From Spirometra erinaceieuropaei (taxonomy: Eukaryota > Platyhelminthes > Cestoda > Diphyllobothriidea > Diphyllobothriidae): a stretch of DNA of 64,000 nucleotides. Within the stretch, counting starts at the first letter, position 1, and every line of letters starts with the position of its first letter. Positions 1 through 11,393 of this stretch are shown piece after piece. The stretch is taken from positions 1-64,000 of the forward strand of contig CACRXP010000888.1 in assembly GCA_902702965.1 (NCBI GenBank), in the 5' to 3' direction. Under the pieces are notes generated by a model. It had not been told where the DNA came from and did no database searches. It saw nothing but the letters and a program-made list of their open reading frames with translations. The position numbers were made by a program, and so were the translations under genes.

Positions 1-400
1 CCGTCGCACTCTCTCCTCCTCCTCCTCCAACTGGATCCGGTGGTTAGACATAGTCAATAAGACCGGAAGCGGGGGAGGATGGCACGGTCGAGTCCGCACC
101 TTGGCGCTCCACTCCACACCCCCTGGTCAATACAGCAAATGACCAGGATTTTAACCAACAACAAAAGGGGCTGGCGCGGCTGGAGCCGCACCGAGGCGTG
201 TAGTCACACCCAGCTCGGTTCCCACGGATTGGGAGTGCCATAAAGGCCACCTTAAGAAGGAGCCTTGTACAGCCTAACACAGACCACCAGTCGGCCCCTC
301 CACACAAACACACAACACTGGGTCGACTGTAAGGTCCACATTATCCTGTCAGTTGACAACCTTCCAATCCACGGCTTTTAGCACATCGTGATATCTTCAA
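1..400 (-). repeat. LINE 3' tail, detached copy
   Basis: This GC-rich stretch reads, on the minus strand, as the 3' untranslated tail of the same LINE family that fills the next 5 kb. The same order of blocks (CA-rich track, an AAGAAGGAGCC block, a block around GGGAGTGCCATAAAGG and a GGA-rich end) occurs again at about 440-820 and, in the opposite orientation, at 26,990-27,300. The ORFs here are not maintained between copies, so I do not call a gene. It probably derives from a second insertion cut off almost at its 3' end. Confidence 0.55.
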
Positions 401-1082
401 GTGCGTCAAATTGTTTACAGGTGTGAAAATGAGTTGAGTCGTCGACCTCACTCTCCCTTCCCATTCCCAGGCCCCAGTCACTGCCCGAGTTGGCCAGTAG
501 ACAGGGGCGGGGAATGGGCGCGAGGGCTGACATCACTTGTGACCTTGTCTTTGCGCGCAACATGCACCACCTGGCCCTCCAAACACAAGCACCAGGATTT
601 CACACAACGAGGATTGGGTGGCGTACATCTCATATGCGTGAGAGTGCCGTAGGTCACGCTAAGAAGGAGCCGTTTCAGTCTGGCTCATGAATCATCAGTT
701 CGCCACTCCACACACAAACACACACACAACAGGACGGACTACGTGGACTGAGTTGGGGCGTCAGTCAGCAACCTTCCAAGCCACAACGCTTAACGCACAG
801 CGATAGTTTCAGATTCGAGTCACAAATGTAACAAAGAAGCCGCATGGGGATGGAGCCGAGACGCACACTTCCCGCTTCCGTGAGAGGTGGGAATTGGATG
901 CTGGTAGTGGGTGATGATGTTGTATGGTGCAGGTTTTGGTGGTGTGGTGTGGCAGGAGGTTGCCTACCGCAGGTTTTCGTGAATGTGCATGTTGTCTAAT
1001 AGGCCCATGCTGTAGGTGAGTTTTCAGACGCAGTGAGGACATGTGAGACGGATTCGGCAAGTGTGATAGGGTGCTTCAAACT

Positions 1083-2193
1083 CTAGTTTGCCGGGATCTG
1101 TGCGAGGATTCGCAAGTAACCGACCAGGCCAATGCGTGAGATGAATGTACGGCGACAGTGGCGACAGGAGAAGTCGGCGGTGTCATTTTTGGTCGCGGAG
1201 ATGGTGGCAGTGATGATGCTGTTGATAGTGGACGAGCTGGACGACGGCGTATGTGTTGGGCTGGACATGGTGGGTGTCCAAGATGTGCTGAATGTGTCGG
1301 GGCTAATGACAGTGGGCGTGCCGGGCGGCGGAGCGTGGGTTGAGCTAGGCATGGTGGATGTGCAGGAGGTGCTGGGCGTGTCGAGACCGCAGCCAATTTC
1401 GTCCTCGTGGATGCGCATGTGACCGACTAAATCCATGCGGTGAGTGAATGTGCGGGGGCAATGTCGATAGTGGAGGCGAATGCGGTGGGTGTATGTTGGT
1501 GCTTCAGGCACTGGTTCGCCAGTCTCTGTGCGACGGATTCGCAAGTGACCGACCAGGCCGATGTGTGGTAAGGGTGCAGTCGCTATTATGACAGGTAGGG
1601 ATCGAGTCTGTATCGCGGGTCCTGACTCTGGGGAGGTTGATGTCTGTTGGTGCGTCAGGAGTGTGTGCAATAGTGGTGGGTACAGGGGCCGCCGCAGCGG
1701 ATGTTGAAGCGGTGGAGGAGTAGGAAGTGGGTTTAGGAGTGCGGTCAGTGTTAGTTGTCGGTGTGGGGGGCGAAGCAGAGTTGGACGAGGAGACATCGCA
1801 TGGCGTCGTCCGGATACTGCAGTTAGTACGAAGATGTCCTATAAAAGCGATTGGTGCCCGGACGTCCGCTGGCAGTGTGGGCAGGTCAGGGGTGGTTGAG
1901 CATTGGCGTTATGAGGTGGCGACGGTGGCAGCTGAGATTTGCGAGCCTTGCGTTTGGCTTTAGCAGCTGTGATGCATGAGGCTTTGTAGATTGCTCAGCA
2001 GGTCTTTACTGCCCTCCTCCAAGTAGGTCGGTCCTGGGCGAGGTCTTCCAATTTGGCCGGGAGGGGGGGGGGGTCGCAGACGCTTCAGAAAGGTCTTCAG
2101 ATTATCCCTGTAGCGTTATACTTAACATCCCTCTCGGCGGGCACGCATAACGACATCTACAAAGAAGAGACGCTTGGACAGCCGCTTGTCGTA
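1083..2193 (-). pseudogene. LINE C-terminal zinc-finger region
   Basis: The minus strand encodes a basic segment rich in RLSKRLF- and KAKRKARK-like stretches, then a Pro/Ser/Thr-rich linker and at least three C2H2-like units. The units contain CRHCRRTF..RIGLVGYLR, an IGLVGHLRI unit with its first cysteines lost, and YRHCPRTFTHRMDLVGHMRIH. Some metal-binding residues are changed (His to Tyr, Cys to Tyr), showing decay. A 237-residue open stretch (1,796-1,083) covers the fingers. These fingers are part of the LINE polyprotein C-terminus, presumably binding nucleic acid during retrotransposition. The open frame could be mistaken for a host zinc-finger gene, but its sequence runs on from the RT part across the MITE. 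Confidence 0.75.
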
Positions 2194-3168
2194 CCGTAGA
2201 TGGGCTAACTCATGAAATGTCAACCGAAATCCCGAAAGATTAATTAGGCAGGGTTGTGAAACTAATCATCACGCGGCGTAATTTTATAATACCCCAGTTA
2301 TCCCAGGACGCCGGCTTTCGAACTGACTTCTTTTCGGCAGCATGCAAAAGCTATACTCTGTAAAATAAAATGACTGCTTAAATAGCATGCATTTTTCCCA
2401 TTGATTTTCTATGCCCTAAAAATGCAATTATATTTCATGGAAAACATGCATAGCAATATTCATTCTTTTACTTATTCGGTAGAAAATCGGGTCTTCTAAT
2501 TTCATTCTCGAAGGAAGGGTATAATTCGGTTTTAAAAAAAGTTTCTAATTGGGAGATTTTATAATGCCGTGAATTGGCCGCTCATGCAACGTCCTCTCTC
2601 TGCGTTTACCAATGTGGCTCGCAAAGTGAACAACACGGCTCAAATCTACTGCTGAATTTTATGAACCCCATATGGTGTCAACTTAATGCGGTAGAGAAAC
2701 GTATGGTTTTCCGTACGCGAAAATATATGGTTTATAGTTTGGAAACCCTGAATGCGAGTGTAACGGCAGGTCGGGTGAAAAAGTATTCGGGATTTGTGAA
2801 AGTTTTTGAAAACCTAAGTATACACTTCTTTCGAGTATAAAATTGAAAGAAGACGTAATTTTCTACCGAATAAGCAAAAGAGTGAATATTGTTATGCATG
2901 CCTTCCATGAAAGATAATGAAATTTTTAAGGGCATCGAAAATCAATGAGAAAAATACATGCTATTTGAGTAGTCATTTTTTACATAGTGAAGCTTTTGCA
3001 TGCTGCCGAAAAGAAGTCCGTTCGAAAGCCGGCATCGTGGGGTAACTGAATTATTATAGATTTATGCCGCTTGATGATTAGTTCTCTAATTCTGCTTAAT
3101 TAGTCTTTTAGAAACAAAAACGCATTTCGGAATTTCGGTTGGCATTTCATGAGTTAGCCCACCTACAG
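2194..3168. mobile_element. Long-inverted-repeat MITE, copy 1 (Tc1/mariner-like)
   Basis: The two ends are long imperfect inverted repeats of about 430 bp per arm: GGGCTAACTCATGAAATG near the left end returns as CATTTCATGAGTTAGCCC at the right end. TA dinucleotides flank it (2,192-2,193 and 3,169-3,170). The LINE sequence on each side joins perfectly across one TA, which fixes both borders. It encodes no transposase, so it would be non-autonomous. The ORFs inside it are not conserved among the copies. Confidence 0.85.
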
Positions 3169-3169
3169 T

Positions 3170-4830
3170 ACATCCGCACTAGGTGCCGTTCCAGCGCAGT
3201 TGTATTTGTCTCAGTGTGGCATAGATGCTGAAAATTCCCGTCCATTCAGTTACGTCCTTGTCGAGGATCCGGTTCTGTCACTTTTGCTTCCATATCTGCC
3301 GAGGAAGGTTTGTGCTCCTGCACCTGTTTCTAATACACCGTCCATGTTTCCGCTAAATTCAGCAGTGTCGGCAAAATGACTGCCTTGTACATCTTCAATT
3401 TGGTTCTAAGATGGAGATTGTGTCGATTCCAAACTGTGTTTCGCAGACGGCCGAAGACTTGGCTGTCTTTGGAGATTCGGCGGGCCACTTCATTGCCGAT
3501 CTTGGTGGTGCGAGAGAGAATGTTGCGCAGATACGTGAAGTTAGCTACAGCTTGCAGTTGGGCCCCGTTCACGTTGGTTTGGGGTGCGACGTAAGCAGCT
3601 TCGGGTGGCGGTTGATGCATAACCACCGTCTACTCCGTGTTGATGATTAGGCCGGAGATGTCGCAGGCGGCGACGAATTAGTCCATGTTCCTGTACATGT
3701 CTCTTTCTGTGATTGCGTTGGGAGCGCAGTCTTCGGTGAAGAGAAGTTCATGAGCGGAAGTTGTGAACGCACGAGTCTGAAAATGCATCCGTTGATGGTT
3801 GACGATCCTGTTAGCGACGCGGATCTCAGGGCGTTCGTCACGGTAGGCGTTCATCAGCATGACAGAGATTGTAAGACTATAGAGGGTAAGCGCGAGGGCG
3901 TAGCCCAGCTTCATTCCGTTGGTTGCTGCGAGTGCCTCTGAGACAGCTTAATTGTCCGTGAGGCGCACCATCATGCCATCGTGGAGGTGGCGCACCATCT
4001 GAGTGAATCATTCGGGACAGCCGAATTCCTGCATGACTTTCCACAGTCCTTCGCAATTCACCGTGTCAAAGGCTTTCGTCAGATCCACGAAAGTAGAGTA
4101 CAGGTGGGTCCGCACCTCCCGGCACTTCTCCTGCAGTTGGCGGGCTGCAAAGATCATGTCGGGGGTTCCACGATGAAGACGGAAGCCGCACTGGCTATCC
4201 GGCAGGATACTCTGTTCAAGATGGTTGTTAAAACGGTTAAAAAGAAATTGAACGAAGATTTTTGCAGCGACGTTCAGCTGTGAGATGCCTCAGTGGTTGT
4301 CGCAGAGTTGGTGGTTACCTTTCCGTTTGTAGAGATGAACAAGTGTGGCGTCCTCGAAATCCTGAGGAGCTTCTGCTTGATGCCACATCTCATGGAATAG
4401 CGTCGTCAGATGACCCATGATTTGGGGCCACCATGTTTGTAGATCTCGGCAGTGATCGCGTCCTGTCTGGACGCTTTCCCGCTGGACAGCGGTTGCACGG
4501 CCCTGATGGTTTCGTGGAAAGAGGGCAGGAGGTCAAGGTCGGCGTTAGTCTCCACTTGAGGTCGACAGGCGATACTGGCGTCGGAGATGGTGGATGGACG
4601 GTTGAGGACTCTTTTGAAGTGCTCGACCCATCACTGAAGAATTCGTGTCTTCTCGGTGAGCAGGATAATGCCGTCAGCGCTGAGAATAGGAGCAGTACTA
4701 TTGGCTGTGGGACCGTAGACAGCCTTGATCGTAACGAAGAAGTTGTTCCATTCGTTGTGGTATGCGTACCATTGGATTTCCTCGGTCTTACAAGCCGTCC
4801 AAGCGTCCTGCACAGGGCGGCGTAGGCTTC
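3170..4830 (-). pseudogene. LINE reverse transcriptase, broken
   Basis: Minus-strand fragments in different frames follow the RTE-type RT order. These are a linker with WNNFFVTIKAVYGPTA (4,813-4,631), the FVDLTKAFDTVN block near 4,085-4,050 holding the first catalytic Asp, then AYRDERPEIRVA and HELLFTEDCA (about 3,760-3,725), where FADD is expected. The first catalytic Asp there reads Glu and the preceding Ala reads Thr. The C-terminal [20 protein letters not shown] block is at 3,390-3,330. Frameshifts and stop codons separate the pieces, so it is a dead copy. Confidence 0.8.
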
Positions 4831-4980
4831 ATGAAGGCGTTTCTTCTCGGCGAGCAGGTTGCTGATGGAGACGTTGTCATCAAATCAGTTCTGGTTTATG
4901 GCAACGTGGGGGGTACGTAGACGTTGACGATGGTGGTGAATTTGCCTCCCCGGAGGGACAGGCGGATGCTCATCGGGCAA

Positions 4981-5427
4981 TCATTGGTACCCTGTGGTAG
5001 ACAGGCCAGTCGTCCAACGATGTCGTTTCGGATGGCAAAGGCAACGGCCGCGTCTCATCGCTCTGCTCTGGGGTGACTGCTCCAGAAAAAAGATGTAGTC
5101 GGCACCCAACTCCTCCAGTTGGCCTTGTTTAGAGAACCGGGTCTCGCTGACTGCGGCAATGTCCGCCTTGTGGTATGCCAATTTCCGAGCAACTAGCATT
5201 GTTCTCCGTCCCGGTCGGTTGCTCCTCGGATTGTCGAAAAGGGAACGAACATTCCAGGCTGCCAGAGTAAGCGGACTCACCCTGCCAGTCTGACGAGTGG
5301 GGTGGTGGGTAAGATGAGGGGAAATAGAGAGCATGGTTTTTGTTTGAGTGTTTCGACCATGTGTTTTGCGTCTGTGGGCCATGGTCAGCCTGCAGACGGC
5401 GTGAATTCCAGCATTTGTTTGAGACAT
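4981..5427 (-). pseudogene. LINE AP-like endonuclease, N-terminal part
   Basis: A 148-residue minus-strand frame contains the start of an APE-like endonuclease: LAAWNVRSLFDN, then a DIAAVSETRF block in which the conserved metal-binding Glu follows Ser. The fold then breaks: the distal catalytic blocks (GDFN, SDH) are missing because sequence jumps from about residue 125 straight to the linker before the RT. This is the 5' end of the LINE copy. Confidence 0.75.
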
Positions 5428-5639
5428 CTGTTCTAACCCCGTCCCATTTGCGTGAGGTGAACAATACTCTCCTCAAATAGGGCTGTTCCTTTGTCCCAGA
5501 TGACTGCAGGACTCCGCTATGGGTCACGACTTTGTTTAGTGGCTAAGCGACCCGAGTTAGCCTGAGCCGCCCGCGTGATCGCTGTCACACTCGCCATAGG
5601 AATTTCTGAACGGGAGGAGTTGGGGAATGGGGAAAGGGT

Positions 5640-6130
5640 AAAGAGACGGTAAGCAGAGTTTCCCGTCCCTCTATAAACTAACTGGTTGCTGAAATATAAA
5701 TAGTGAGCAGAAGAATTCAACAAAACGTGTTCAACAGAATGGTAGTTAGCTTACAAAAAGGACAACCACAGGCAAGCAGACAAAGGCAAGCAAGCAAAGA
5801 GCAGAGGCAGTAGAGCAATACTCGGCTTACCAAGCCGTCGCTTACCTTGTGGCTTCCAGCAGGGTTGCGGACAAAGCTTCATCTTGAAGGTGGCGAAACG
5901 GTGCTCCGTGGAACTACGGATCACGTGGTAAGAATAGAGTAGGGCAGAGGGTAGAGGGAGTGAGGGACAGAGGAGAAGAGCAGAGAATAGGCACGAAAGA
6001 GAAGTAGCATGAGCGGTTCCAGTCACTGGGCCAGTAGTTTCCCGAGCGCATCTGGCCTCCTGTGGGGTTGCAGGCGGAGCTTCATTTCAGAGAAGCCGAA
6101 GCGCTGTTTCATTCGGCCAGCGATGGGGGA
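5640..6130 (-). repeat. Second LINE fragment (endonuclease C-terminal region), internally repeated
   Basis: On the minus strand two similar stretches about 190 bp apart (5,845-5,905 and 6,050-6,115) encode KMKL.PQP..KPQGKRRLGK- and MKLRLQPHRRP-like peptides. This is the segment normally found between the endonuclease and RT of the same RTE-type LINE. A FSNQLV-like piece follows at about 5,690. The order and frames are scrambled, so this is a separate rearranged fragment, not part of the copy at 420-5,430. Confidence 0.5.
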
Positions 6131-6417
6131 AGCGGAGTTAAGTTACCATTTACGGAGATGCTCACACGGACGCTCTCAGATGGTTTAGCCTGCCAGTCGG
6201 GACGGTTACCAGAGTGTGGCCACTAGTCAGAGCTTAGCTTCGGGGAGCTACATCTGACAGGTTGGTGGTCATTAAAGGACGCTAGACGTAGTGTACATCT
6301 GAAAGCAAATGAGCGACCTCCTACGACCGTCACGTGGACCCACAATAAAACACCCCTACACCCCCATTGCTAGTAATAATATGCTAATTACTGTTTAAAA
6401 CATCGTAACCACTGTTA

Positions 6418-6745
6418 GGGGGCACTCACCGATCGTTCATACGGAACCCACTCGTTCCGTTGTGCCTTATGGACTCTCTCTCGAGCCCAACCAGCAGCCG
6501 CACAGCGGCGCATGATATATAGGCAGAATAGTATATATTGTATATTCCCGATCGAAAACCGACAAGGCAACGGGCCGTGGCCCGGTGAGTAGAGGCGTTG
6601 ACTTCTAAACCAACAGGTCGCGAGTTCGAGGCTCGGGTGTTCCACACTTCGGACTTGGGTATGGCTGGCTGACGACGGCTAATAAGCCAGAAATGGCCAT
6701 TCCAGTCTCCCTTGTCTTTGTCGGTAATACTATCGTAACCACTCT
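6418..6745 (+). repeat. tRNA-Arg-like SINE with an inverted tail fragment
   Basis: The plus strand from about 6,577 carries a tRNA-like head: an A-box-like CCGGTGAGTAGAGG, an anticodon-arm-like GTTGACTTCTAAACCAAC (loop reading TCT, as in tRNA-Arg) and a B-box-like CGAGTTCGAGGCTCG. A conserved core follows (GGTATGGCTGGCTGACGACGG and CCATTCCAGTCTCCCTTGTC). At 6,418-6,530 lies the 3' tail of the same family in reverse orientation. Other copies are at 20.6, 34.2, 37.6 and 55.3 kb. The short ORFs here run through this repeat and are not genes. Confidence 0.7.
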
Positions 6746-7429
6746 TAATAATCCCCCCAACACCTACAATCAGTACTACTAAAACTGCTACTGGCAACGT
6801 GGGTAGGCCAGTTATTACCCTTACTGTCACGCTATGGTCCCAAAAGTGAGGCGTTTATCATGTATCCGTTCAGTGTAGTGGAAAATTCCAGTAGATGGTT
6901 TTTAGGATCGGTTTGAAAACATAACAAATTTATCCCTCGGTTTCTGCTTCTTTATTGGATATTTCCATCCTGCGGAGGCATAGTCAACATGTTTCGAAAA
7001 TCTGCTTAGGCTACTTATAATAGATAAGATGGTATTTATCGTTTTGTCAGACAAAGTGCCCGTTACGGATTTGTCATATGGTTTTCGGTGACTTTGTGTC
7101 ACATCGGTCTCTGGAGCCAGGGACTAACTTCCGCGCAAACTTCCAAACAGTTTAGTAATCAGGTTCCTGAGCTGCGCATTGCGAAAACTTGCGCCAACCG
7201 AATGTTCTGAACATGGACCATGTATATCGAATATTAAGAAGCGCAGGCGATGATGTGAAAACGTTTCGTTATTCGGTATTTTCTTACGCGAAACCTACTT
7301 ACATAAGGGTGAACCCAGTAGAATATTTAAAAGAGAATTAAAGAATATCATAAGCGTACGTCAGAATTACACTTAAGCCACACTGCGTAAATTAGTAAAC
7401 TATTCTTACCGGCTGACAATAACATTTGT

Positions 7430-7525
7430 CATGAAGGAGGCACGATCGCTGAGACAAGAACTTTATTCACCTGACCTGTTGGATTCCTGCTCGAAACCAT
7501 CATCAGAGACAATAGCCGATACGGA
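7430..7525 (-). repeat. Penelope-like 3' tail copy with decayed hammerhead-like core
   Basis: The minus strand reads GTCTCTGATGATGG, then TTTCGAG and GAATCC, then GGTCAGGTGAATAAA. This is clearly homologous to the plus-strand segment at 10,234-10,290. In this copy the GAAAC core after the second stem is lost. A 102-residue plus-strand ORF (7,431-7,739) starts inside this repeat in the opposite direction and is therefore not a supported gene. Confidence 0.45.
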
Positions 7526-10233
7526 TTTCGTTATTCACCACGCTTATTCATACTGCCTTGCACGTCCCTACTGTCTGAGGCACACGGTAATGGCCTTGGA
7601 ACTTTATTGCTACCCGTTTGAGATGGCATCGTTTCCTATGTATTCAGTGCCTTCATTAACCTACGCAGAGTGGACAGCAGTCAGCGATGTTTGCTGTGTA
7701 CCGATAAGATGGCTCACAGATAGTCAACATTGTCATTAAGGGCAATCATTGGATGTCCCCGAACTTCCACTCGAACGATTAATATCGCACTGGACAAAGT
7801 TACTGGCTGTTTATCGTGCCCAAGACGTGGCGTGAAAACGCGGTGCTGTTGATGGACAGAAATTATTCTCGTCGTTCATGTCTAACGGCAGAGAGTGAGG
7901 TATTCGAAAAGAACTGTAGTGCTTTGATACACCAGCTGGTGTCCTACCTTTAGTAGTTACTAAGCTGTACGAGGCGCTGCTTCTTATTCGGCGTTGCCAA
8001 GGTCGTTTGTCCATCGGAGGGAATATAGTTTCGTTCCTTTGACTGCTGTGGAGTAATTTTATGTAAAATAAGTTAATGGTGATATTTCCCTGCTCGGCCA
8101 GACAATCAGGTTAGGCGTTGACTTTCATCATCCGAACAAACTCGGTAACAGTTTGCACATGAAAATGTGGACGTAAGCATGACGATCCTGCAGAAAGTTG
8201 TAACAACGAAGGACGCCTCCTACAAAAGTACCCAAATGCGGTGGGAACGAACGTCATGTAAACTGACCGTCAAAATGAACACATGAGGAATGAAAACGTA
8301 GATATCATCATGCACCGTACAAAATAAATTTTCGCGGAATAACGGTTACTTGTAAATTTATGCTAATTTGACGCTGCTGTTGTTCTACAAGCAGGCGATC
8401 GCAGTCCACAAAACTTGGTAATCAAGACTGGTAGCGAAAGGGATTCGGGTTATTTCCTGCAACTTCCAGGCGCCTGTAATGCGAGAATGGTGGTAAAGGG
8501 GGTTTTACTGATGGGGCCTTAGGGCAGGCCAAGGGAAAGCGGAAATTTAGGGGGGCAAAGGGTGTCATATTCGAACAAACAAAGGTAGTTTAAAGGAAGT
8601 GAAAGTGAATTACTTAATGTGAAAATTAAAAGGTGTCTGTAGGACAGTTTATGAAAGCCACTGGAGTGTACGGTGCGAGGAAAAAATGCAACGGGAAAGC
8701 TGTCAACCAGTAGGAAGTGGAAACACATTGCCAAGGTCGCCCAGCAAAATGTTCAAAGGAAATGATGGGTGATCCAGACAACGGCGCAGAACAAAGTGAA
8801 GAAATGGCCACGGGAGGCAGTAAAGAAGTTGAGGAACGTACGTGTGTCGTATACTTTTTAATTTAATAGAGGAATGTCCAAAATGAAGTAGCAGCCCATG
8901 AAACCGTAAAGTCATTTGTTGAACGGGACAGTGAATTTTTATGCTAAACCTCCTATTTTCAGAGTAGACCGAGATTCCTATTTGGACTGGGGCAATGTTT
9001 GACAAAGCAGGCTGACATTAAAAAAAGTAATGTAAACCCGCCCGGCTTTTCTCGAAGAAAATGGATTCATTAGGTCGGCGACTTCAGTGGACGTAAACCG
9101 CACTACAGCAGTGGGATGATACAGCGTTCCGCAAGATGTGTGCTCGAGAGACTCCTGAACGATATGAAGCAAATAAGGGGAAACTTTCCTAAGGCACATG
9201 GCAGAATCGTATCCAGTTAATGACGGTCAACAAACAGTGCTACAAACGTCTCAGCAAACGGACCGGTAGGTAGATCTATAGCGTTGATAGTGACAACGTA
9301 GTTGAAAATACAGCAGAAAGGCAGCACATGGAAACGGATATCCTGAGCCTTTCACAAGCCCAGCCATGTACATCACCAAGCAACTACCCTCCAGAGAGGT
9401 TGTCTGGTATATGTAATTCATTAGTATAATTTTGTTGAATACGTCAACGGCATTCTTCCTAAAAGCAGCGCTCACGGAACGCCCTTCTGAAGCACCTCGG
9501 TGACGTAACCTGGCCGTGCGCACTCGCTGTAGTGGTATCGGAAAGGAAAAGTCATGGGCGTACGTAGCCTAACCACTCGCCGGATTGGGAAGGAAAGCGG
9601 CTGTATGGTCAACTGGAAGCCAGCCGGTGTGTACTCCGTCCTAACAGTGCCTTGGACACTATTTCAACGCAACTTCACCTACTTAAATAATTCAGTAGGT
9701 TGACCGTATGACATTCGTCAAGCCGTGCCGCAGGGCAAAACCTTACTCGAAAACTAAATGACCTCTTTTAAAAAAGTAAGGCTTACTACGGGCTACGAGA
9801 AGATGCTGCAAAAACCAGAGTCATCAGAAGATGTGGGAGTGCTGTCGACTTCTTAGCAGGATGGCTCCACAGAAGCGCTTAAAAGTTTACATGGCATAAT
9901 TAGTAGGACCGTTTACGACAGGGAAGAATGTCTAAAAACAGAAATGGCAAACGTCATTAAAAGAGGTTAGGAAGACAAGGAACAAGAGATACACTTTCTG
10001 AACGGGAGAGCAATTATCTCAGTGACAGTGAGCCAATTTGCCGAGCAATCCTCACACCAGCATCCGAAAGGGATGACGAAATCACAGCCATTAATGGCTC
10101 GAACGCGGACTGTCAAGCCACCATCTCAGCGGTGATTGCGAGAGCTGCTAATTACAGTACGCATATGGTACTCCGGCAGCCGTGTGCTAAAAATACTGCA
10201 CTCCTTGTGTCACCATTACCCTTATCTGCAACT

Positions 10234-10284
10234 GTCTCTGATGATGGCTTCGAGTGAGAATCCGAAACGTCAGGCCAATAAATG
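10234..10284 (+). ncRNA. Hammerhead-ribozyme-like motif in a Penelope-type tail
   Basis: The order fits a type I hammerhead: stem I GTCT (10,234-10,237), core CTGATGA (10,238-10,244), one extra T, stem II GGCTTC/GAATCC (10,246-10,251 with 10,258-10,263, one mismatch), GAAA (10,264-10,267), a very short stem III, cleavage-like GTC (10,269-10,271), and AGGC (10,272-10,275) pairing back with GTCT. An AATAAA follows. Penelope-like elements are known to carry such minimal hammerheads. The extra T and the near-absent stem III make activity doubtful. Confidence 0.3.
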
Positions 10285-11393
10285 TCTTGTTCCAGTGATC
10301 ACATCTTCGTCTTCTGAACTACTTCCTGGAATTCGCCTGTCCGCTTCTATCAGCAATGATCCTTATGCCCTCGGGTAGGCCCTCGAAGGCAGATGCTATC
10401 ATGTAGCAGTTGCAATGGTAGAAGAAGGTCTTTCTGAGCGTAATACTTCATTCTCCGGTGAACACCCAAACCAGGAGTTCTAGGAACAGCTACACGCAAA
10501 CAATGTTTTTGTTTGCTTTCTGAACGATTGCATCCGACACCGGTTCTGCCTCTACACGTGCAGGTTAAGGACTAGGGATGAGACTTATTCCATATAAAGT
10601 TCGATACTATCTCAACCGGCATACTGTGGAAATGAGAGTTATTCGCTTTATCAACACCTCACAAGCTCTTTAGGGACAAGCATATGCTTAACTTCGTTCT
10701 CGCTTTCCTGACGGATGTTCTCAAATCAATGTAGATAACTAGTACGGAATCAGTTCACCTATGTTTAATCACATAAGAACTTACTCCCCGCGCCCAGCAA
10801 TTCACGACTCCTGGACCAGATGGAATCGGCGTCATTCCATTTCCAGCCGTGACTATAAAACGACCGATTTAACGTCGAAAAAGGCCTGAACCCAGCAGAA
10901 CGAAACCACTCAAGGGTTGCAGTAATCTCAATATTCTGATGATGAGTTGGTTTTTCATTCGGCCAATGATCCACCCGCGTGGGCACTTCGCAGTCATTTG
11001 TAAACAGGACTGTACGAGAAGGGGCAATTTAGACGAATTTTGGCACTCTTTTCAACCTCTGTTGATGAACTCGAGTGAGAATGAAAGGTCACGTAAGCAT
11101 GCCTATTTTCTGGATGTTTAACCTTCTTATTCTTCTTCGATTTCTAAGGACACTATCCACCTATCATCTCGACCTTTTGGATTTTTGGTAATGCAATTCT
11201 CCTCTTGTAATTCTTACTACTGTAGGCATCACCCGACCCTTATGCATTTATAATATGGCCTACGTTCAGTACACAGTTTTGCATACCGTTTCCAAAGAAA
11301 TCTGAAGTCTTTGCACCATGTTTGTTCACAAACCACCAAAGCTGGCTTCTGTATACTTAGCTTTTGTAACTTTTTCTTCCCACTTTGCTCCAG

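Larger units (their letters stand above)
420..5430 (-). mobile_element. RTE-type LINE, decayed, interrupted by a MITE
   Basis: Read on the minus strand, the order is endonuclease N-terminus (about 5,430-4,980), a jump over most of the endonuclease, linker (4,980-4,600), reverse transcriptase (4,600-3,170), then after a 975-bp insert the RT C-terminal region and C2H2 zinc fingers (2,193-1,083), and a 3' tail (1,082-420). The protein order matches the flatworm RTE-like LINEs whose ORF ends in zinc fingers. Several frameshifts and stops, plus the endonuclease deletion, make it inactive. Confidence 0.8.
6830..11393. other. Upstream non-coding region with Penelope-type tails
   Basis: AT-rich sequence without an ORF I can support as a gene. 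The only recognisable pieces are two copies of one motif with a CTGATGA core, at about 7,430-7,525 (minus) and 10,230-10,300 (plus), listed separately. The missing 5' exons of the + strand gene may lie here, but I found none with convincing splice borders and a phase-1 end. Confidence 0.5.

Noticed and set aside
7431..7739. 102-residue plus-strand ORF
   Set aside because: It starts inside a minus-strand Penelope-type tail and has no splice signals or recognisable motif.
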